Below are positions 59,596 through 64,000 of a stretch of DNA of 64,000 bases, one piece after another. Origin of the DNA: Vibrio sp. CK2-1 (GTDB lineage Bacteria > Pseudomonadota > Gammaproteobacteria > Enterobacterales > Vibrionaceae); assembly GCF_021726515.1 (NCBI RefSeq), contig NZ_JAKKCJ010000002.1, positions 744,001 through 808,000 on the forward strand. The letters run 5' to 3'. The notes below the pieces were generated by a model, which did not search any database, was not told where the DNA came from, and saw nothing but the letters and a program-made list of their open reading frames with translations. The stretch's first letter is position 1. The number at the start of each line of letters is the position of its first letter. Position numbers and translations under genes: made by a program.

Positions 59596-60013
59596 TGCTC
59601 AAATCTCCATGTGTTAGAAAGGGACTTTCTTGTGTTCTAAATAGAACAGCTTCCGATTTTTTGTAATCATACTAACTGATGATGCCATTTCCATGACAGT
59701 GAAACATCAATCGTCTTGTTTAAACAATGAAATGATTAAGTGACAATTGTTAAGCATCAGTTTGAGCCATTAACGACTAAGCTCAGTTTAGCAAGTTTTT
59801 ACTTTATTAAAAGACTTGGATCCAAAAATTTCTTATGCATCACTTATTTGTACATGAGCGTTAGGCTAGTGAATGTTCCAAATCGCGCAACAATACGGTG
59901 CATAAATACGGCAATTAGAATACCCTTACAAATAATGCCTTTTTATTCTGTTATAGATACAAGTAGAATGGACTAACAACTTAGAGCGATGCTTAAATCC
60001 TAGAGAGGAAGTA
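59596..60013. other. Divergent sodB-grxD region
   Basis: About 420 bases. It contains the palindrome GTTCTA-AA-TAGAAC (59634-59647) on the sodB side and a TGTTATAGAT -10-like element (59950-59959) on the grxD side. The 78-codon frame 59740-59976 has no good start site or composition and is not called. Confidence 0.5.
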
Positions 60014-60349
60014 ATGGAAACTATCGATAAAATTAAACAACAGATTTCTGAAAACACAATTCTGTTATACATGAAAGGTTCACCGAAACTACCAAGCTGT
60101 GGTTTCTCTTCTCAAGCTTCACAAGCTTTGATGTCATGTGGTGAGAAGTTTGCTTATGTAGATATTCTACAAAACCCAGACATCCGTGCTGAATTACCAA
60201 AATACGCTCAATGGCCAACATTCCCACAATTATGGGTTGAAGGCGAGCTAGTTGGTGGTTGTGACATCATCATCGAGATGTTCCAAAAGGGTGAATTGCA
60301 AACCTTGATCAAAGAAGCGGCAGCCCGTGCGCCGGCTAGTGAAGAATAA
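60014..60349 (+). CDS. grxD: Monothiol glutaredoxin GrxD (Grx4)
   Basis: GrxD, 111 residues, a CGFS-type monothiol glutaredoxin that carries 2Fe-2S clusters and works with BolA proteins. The CGFS is at residues 29-32, with WPTFPQLWVEGELVGGCDII. A strong site (AGAGGAAG) precedes the ATG. Terminator follows at 60369. Confidence 0.96.
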   Translation: METIDKIKQQISENTILLYMKGSPKLPSCGFSSQASQALMSCGEKFAYVDILQNPDIRAELPKYAQWPTFPQLWVEGELVGGCDIIIEMFQKGELQTLIKEAAARAPASEE

Positions 60350-60368
60350 AATTATTTTTTACTGAAAG

Positions 60369-60397
60369 AAAAAGAGCCAATTGCGGCTCTTTTTTTA
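60369..60397 (+). terminator. Rho-independent terminator after grxD
   Basis: Ten-bp stem AAAAAGAGCC/GGCTCTTTTT with a 6-base loop and a long T run; the next gene starts about 20 bases later. Confidence 0.9.
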
Positions 60398-60418
60398 TAC
60401 CTGAAATAGAGAGAGTTA

Positions 60419-61087
60419 ATGATGAAAGGGATTTTGTATTATATTCACGATCCTATGTGCAGTTGGTGCTGGGGCTACAAACCGACATGGGATAAATTAA
60501 AATCGGCGTTACCTGAAGATATCCAAGTGGAATATTTGCTTGGTGGGCTTGCTCCAGATAATCATGAGCCTATGCCACAAGAGATGCGAGTAATGTTGCA
60601 GCAAACGTGGAAGCGAATTGAAAGCCAGTTAGGGACTCAATTTAATTATGATTATTGGACATTAGCCAAGCCTGTGAGAACAACCTATCCCGCTTGTCGT
60701 GCTGTGATTGCCGCTCAACAGCAAGGAGCAGGAGAGGCGATGAATCAGGCCATTCAACAGGCTTATTATTTACGAGCGATGACGCCGCATACCGAGTCAA
60801 CTCACGTTCAATTAGCCGAGGAGCTTAATCTTGATGTTGAACGATTTACTCATGACCGTAAAAGCGCTGAAGTAGAGCAGGAGTTTGATCGTCAACGTGA
60901 GTTTTGTCAGTTGCTCGGAGTTCATTCTTTCCCAAGTTTAGTGTTACAACTTGGCGAAAAATATTACGTAGTGAAATTGGATTATGCTTCTGAACTCACC
61001 AGCTTGAAAGATATCGAGCAACGTATGAAGTGGGCGAATAGTATTGAAACCACGAAACGTTGGGTTGGATTAAAACCGAAAGACTAA
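60419..61087 (+). CDS. DsbA family thioredoxin-fold protein
   Basis: A 222-residue cytoplasmic protein of the DsbA/FrnE-like group, with CSWC at residues 14-17 (DPMCSWCWGY) and a cis-Pro loop in GVHSFPSLVLQ. It lacks a signal peptide, so it is not the periplasmic oxidase; a disulfide reductase or isomerase role is likely but the partner is unknown. Two adjacent ATG codons (60419, 60422) are possible starts. Confidence 0.85.
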   Translation: MMKGILYYIHDPMCSWCWGYKPTWDKLKSALPEDIQVEYLLGGLAPDNHEPMPQEMRVMLQQTWKRIESQLGTQFNYDYWTLAKPVRTTYPACRAVIAAQQQGAGEAMNQAIQQAYYLRAMTPHTESTHVQLAEELNLDVERFTHDRKSAEVEQEFDRQREFCQLLGVHSFPSLVLQLGEKYYVVKLDYASELTSLKDIEQRMKWANSIETTKRWVGLKPKD

Positions 61088-61107
61088 GAGTATTTAGCTT
61101 CAGCTAC

Positions 61108-61148
61108 AAAAAAGCGCATGTTTCGATTAAACGAAGCATGCGCTTTTT
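61108..61148. terminator. Bidirectional rho-independent terminator
   Basis: Stem AAAAAGCGCATG / CATGCGCTTTTT extended by TTCG/ACGAA, between the convergent DsbA-like and antiporter genes. Confidence 0.9.
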
Positions 61149-61167
61149 ATTTAACTTGAGGTAATGA

Positions 61168-62487
61168 TTACAGAACCATTGCCGCAATCCAACCAAACAC
61201 GATAAGCGGTAGGTTGTAGTGTAGGAATGTTGGGATCACAGAGTCTTTAATGTGATCGTGCTGTCCGTCTGCATTTAAGCCCGATGTTGGACCTAAGGTT
61301 GAATCTGACGCTGGAGAACCGGCATCACCCAGCGCAGCTGCAGTACCAACCAGTGCAATGGTTGCCGCTGGTGAGAAACCAAATGAAATCGCAAGAGGAA
61401 CATAGATGGTTGCGATGATTGGAATGGTTGAGAAAGACGAACCGATACCCATAGTGATCAATAGACCAACAATTAGCATCATTAGCGCGGCTAAAGCTTG
61501 GTGACCACTCATGCTAGTTTGTAAGAAGGTCACTAGTGTTTCAACGCCACCCGTTGCTTTCATTACACTTGCAAAGCCGTTGGCAGAAATCATGATAAAG
61601 CCAATCATCGCCATCATTTGTACGCCACGAGTGAAGCTATCTTGGCTAGCTTGGAATGGCTTACCGAATGATAAAATGATGAAACCAACGAGTGCGCCTA
61701 CAATCATTGAACCTGAATATAGCTGAGCAGACAAAGTCGCAATGATACTGATTACTGCAACAATCACGGCTTTTTTATCAATGCCTTTTTGTTTTACTTC
61801 AGTGGCTTCATTTTGTTTCTCAGTATAAGTGCGCGGCTTACGGTAACTGATGAAAATACTCACTAATAAACCAAAGATCATGCCACAAGCCGGAATAACC
61901 ATAGCAGCAGGAATTTGAGCGGCAGTAGCACTTGTTAGTCCATTGCTTTGTAGCGCTGGTAATAAAATGTCATTTAAGAAGATGCCACCAAAACCGATAG
62001 GCATAGTCATGTATGGAGTCACTAAGCCAAAGGTTAAGATACATGCAACCATACGACGGTCGATGTTCATTTTATTGAAAGCCGATAGTAGTGGCGGAAC
62101 AATAATTGGAATAAACGCAATATGAACAGGGATTACGTTTTGAGAGAAAATAGCCATGATGAATAACGCGCCGAAGATGGCGTATTTCACCATGCTTGAA
62201 GCTTTTTCATTTTCTTTACCATGCACGCGTTTAATCACTGCATTAGACAAAATGTCAGTAATACCAGTTTGAGATAGTGCAACCGCAAAAGCACCTAATA
62301 AAGCATAACTTAAAGCGATTTCTGCACCGTCACCTAAACCTGATTGAAAGGCTGAGATAGTTTGATCAAGTGACATGTTAGCGAGTAAACCACCGGTAAT
62401 GGCACTCAAGGTTAGAGCTATCACGACATTGACTCGGAAAACCGATAGCGCGAGCATTAAGCAAACGGATATAACGACAGGATTCAT
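61168..62487 (-). CDS. Na+/H+ antiporter family protein
   Basis: A 439-residue inner-membrane protein with about 11-12 helices, of the YuiF-like Na+/H+ antiporter family within the ion transporter superfamily. [42 protein letters not shown] and [24 protein letters not shown] are its conserved helix-loop motifs. Substrate could instead be an organic anion or histidine-like solute. Confidence 0.82.
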   Translation of the reverse strand: MNPVVISVCLMLALSVFRVNVVIALTLSAITGGLLANMSLDQTISAFQSGLGDGAEIALSYALLGAFAVALSQTGITDILSNAVIKRVHGKENEKASSMVKYAIFGALFIMAIFSQNVIPVHIAFIPIIVPPLLSAFNKMNIDRRMVACILTFGLVTPYMTMPIGFGGIFLNDILLPALQSNGLTSATAAQIPAAMVIPACGMIFGLLVSIFISYRKPRTYTEKQNEATEVKQKGIDKKAVIVAVISIIATLSAQLYSGSMIVGALVGFIILSFGKPFQASQDSFTRGVQMMAMIGFIMISANGFASVMKATGGVETLVTFLQTSMSGHQALAALMMLIVGLLITMGIGSSFSTIPIIATIYVPLAISFGFSPAATIALVGTAAALGDAGSPASDSTLGPTSGLNADGQHDHIKDSVIPTFLHYNLPLIVFGWIAAMVL

Positions 62488-62545
62488 TGTAATTCTCTTT
62501 GTATAAATTAATGTTGTATAAGTGTGTTACCAATCTGAGTTGGTA

Positions 62546-63202
62546 TTATTGTTGTTCTTCGGTTGTATCAACTAATGGCCAGCCACCTAAGGCTTTCCAT
62601 TTGTTAACGATGTTGCAAAATAACTTAGCGGTAATTTGAGTATCATAGAGAGCTGAGTGTGCAGCTTGATTATCAAATTCAAAACCGGCGGCTCGGCAAG
62701 CTTTCGCTAGTACGGTTTGACCGTAGGCTAGGCCACTTAATGCAGCGGTATCGAATGTGGCAAAAGGGTGAAATGGAATACGTTTCAGCTTGCTACGTTC
62801 CGCTGCTGCCATGACAAAACTCAAATCAAAGTTCGCATTATGAGCCACCATGATCGCTCTGCTGCAATCGGCTGCTTTTTGTTCTTTACGAACTAATTTG
62901 AAAATTTCTTTGAGCGCTTCCGCTTCTGTGACAGCACCTCTTAATGGGCTGTATGGATCACGAATGCCGGTAAACTCTAAGGCTTCTTTTTCAAGGTTAG
63001 CGCCTTCAAATGGCTCAACATTGAATTGAATGGTGGAGGCTGGATATAAATCGCCGTTTTCGTCCATGGCCAAGGTTACAGCACAGATTTCGAGTAATGC
63101 ATCAGTTTGAGCATTAAAACCCGCGGTCTCTACATCGATAACGACGGGAAAATAGCCGCGAAATCGCTGTTTTAGTGTCAAGGCTTCATTTTTGTCAGTC
63201 AT
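62546..63202 (-). CDS. rnt: Ribonuclease T
   Basis: RNase T, 218 residues, a DEDDh 3'-5' exonuclease that trims tRNA and 23S rRNA ends. Exo [21 protein letters not shown], Exo [15 protein letters not shown] and Exo [17 protein letters not shown] are all intact. It follows gloA on the same strand, as in E. coli. Confidence 0.96.
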   Translation of the reverse strand: MTDKNEALTLKQRFRGYFPVVIDVETAGFNAQTDALLEICAVTLAMDENGDLYPASTIQFNVEPFEGANLEKEALEFTGIRDPYSPLRGAVTEAEALKEIFKLVRKEQKAADCSRAIMVAHNANFDLSFVMAAAERSKLKRIPFHPFATFDTAALSGLAYGQTVLAKACRAAGFEFDNQAAHSALYDTQITAKLFCNIVNKWKALGGWPLVDTTEEQQ

Positions 63203-63373
63203 ATGCTTTCAGATCCATGAATTTAGGCGCGTATTATTGCAGATTAGGAATTTAACTTCACTCATTAATGTGACATGTGCACAGGAAAATATGCGGTTTT
63301 ATTTAGAATAAATGATTTTTTATTGCTACTACAAAAGAGTGGGCATTGTTTGATTAATGAAATCTATAGGACA

Positions 63374-63400
63374 AAAAAGAACCCGATTGTCGGGCTCTTC
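63374..63400 (-). terminator. Rho-independent terminator after gloA
   Basis: On the minus strand, AAGAGCCCGA-CAA-TCGGGTTCTT with one wobble pair, then a run of T. Confidence 0.88.
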
Positions 63401-63428
63401 TATATTTTGCGGGAGAATGAGAGGGGAA

Positions 63429-63845
63429 TTACCCTTCTAGGCCAGCAGACATTTGGCTGCGTTGAATAAGCTCAATCATGTAGCCATCAGGATCTTTAAC
63501 AAACGCGATATGCGTGCTGCCGCCTTTTACTGGGCCCGGCTCACGAGTAACCGTACCGCCAGCTGCTTTAATGGCATCACATGCGGTGTAGATATCATCA
63601 AAACCAATCGCAATGTGACCGTAGCCAGTGCCTAGATCGTATTCAGAAGTATCCCAGTTGTAGGTCAGTTCGATCACTGCACCTTGAGATTCGTCACCGT
63701 AGCCCACGAAAGCGAGAGTATATTTATATTCCGCGTTTTCATTTTTACGTATTAGCTGCATGCCAAGAACTTTGGTGTAGAACTCGATTGAACGATCAAG
63801 ATCGCCAACACGAACCATAGTATGCAAAACTCTTCCATTCGACAT
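63429..63845 (-). CDS. gloA: Lactoylglutathione lyase (glyoxalase I)
   Basis: GloA, 138 residues, isomerises the hemithioacetal of methylglyoxal and glutathione to lactoylglutathione. Metal ligands are in [10 protein letters not shown] (His), VIELTYNW (Glu), [11 protein letters not shown] (His) and DGYMIELIQ (Glu), the bacterial Ni-type pattern. The start at 63845 follows GGAGCAC; 11 further codons upstream lack support. Confidence 0.96.
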   Translation of the reverse strand: MSNGRVLHTMVRVGDLDRSIEFYTKVLGMQLIRKNENAEYKYTLAFVGYGDESQGAVIELTYNWDTSEYDLGTGYGHIAIGFDDIYTACDAIKAAGGTVTREPGPVKGGSTHIAFVKDPDGYMIELIQRSQMSAGLEG

Positions 63846-63944
63846 TGTGTGCTCCTTATTAGAATGTAAAGTAATCAAACAGCATGATTACTCTTCAGGA
63901 TAAACTTTTTCTTTAAACTCTACTTATATCTACTAAAAAATAAT

Positions 63945-63968
63945 CTCACTTAGTGAGTGAGTGAGTGA
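63945..63968 (+). repeat. GTGA microsatellite with small palindrome
   Basis: CTCACT-T-AGTGAG overlaps four GTGA units (63953-63968), upstream of gloA. Short; no function inferred. Confidence 0.6.
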
Positions 63969-64000
63969 CTTTCCAAGTATACAAGGGCTCACAGGGCTTT

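Noticed and set aside
59740-59976. 78-codon frame between sodB and grxD
   Set aside because: No good start site, unusual composition, and it spans the predicted grxD promoter.

Overview
The window is ordinary Vibrionaceae-type chromosome, moderately AT-rich. No 16S rRNA is present, so the placement rests on gene content and order. Diagnostic blocks are mnmC/fabB/pdxB/asd/hubP/truA/accD/folC/dedD/cvpA/purF, ybaN/apt/dnaX/ybaB/recR, gapA/msrB/yeaC/ansA/sppA and yejK/yejL/yejM. The polar hub gene (hubP) between an asd paralogue and truA, and two asd paralogues in one genome, are both typical of Vibrio. The species is not identified.

Region by region. 1-6 kb: a TRIC-type channel, EF-P hydroxylase (epmC) with yfcL, an FMN reductase, then mnmC divergent from fabB. 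6-16.6 kb: vitamin B6 (pdxB), aspartate semialdehyde (asd), cell-pole organisation (hubP), tRNA pseudouridine (truA), malonyl-CoA (accD), folate (folC), septal SPOR protein (dedD), and cvpA-purF behind a perfect PurR box. 16.6-23.7 kb: a LysR regulator, an RssB-type response regulator, a 40-residue membrane protein, ybaN, apt, dnaX with a correctly phased -1 slippery heptamer, ybaB and recR. 23.7-30 kb: two cysteine-cluster proteins, a CHASE3-GGDEF cyclase, a ChaN lipoprotein behind a Fur-like box, endonuclease I, rlmA and yeaD. 30-43 kb: gapA | msrB-yeaC, ansA-sppA, fadH behind a FadR-like operator, a nitroreductase behind paired Fur-like boxes, topB, ybiB and a DHA2 MFS pump.

43-48 kb is the accessory segment. 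A short match to the 3' end of tRNA-Ser, followed by its own terminator-like hairpin (about 43,050-43,098), lies 4.9 kb from an intact tRNA-Ser(UGA) (47,989-48,079). Directly inside the intact tRNA is the amino-terminal stub of a tyrosine integrase. Between them sit an agmatine-to-putrescine operon (aguB, aguA, APC permease) and a divergent LysR regulator. I read this as a decayed integrative element whose cargo is agmatine use; it is the most interesting locus here.

48-64 kb: yejM/yejL/yejK, the second asd, a voltage-gated-type K+ channel with a C-terminal zinc ribbon, a MarC-family protein, an 811-bp gene-free region holding a complete 267-bp MITE-like element and the anaerobic (FNR-type) promoter of adhE, then a degenerate SDR protein, sodB, grxD, a DsbA-family protein, a Na+/H+ antiporter, rnt and gloA.

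Two kinds of interspersed sequence recur: short copies of the MITE terminus (TATACCCAAGT...) in at least seven other intergenic spots, and period-7 degenerate tandem arrays (CGAGNNN / CTAGNNN) at or near gene ends. All positions were read by eye; motif matches and start choices are therefore predictions.
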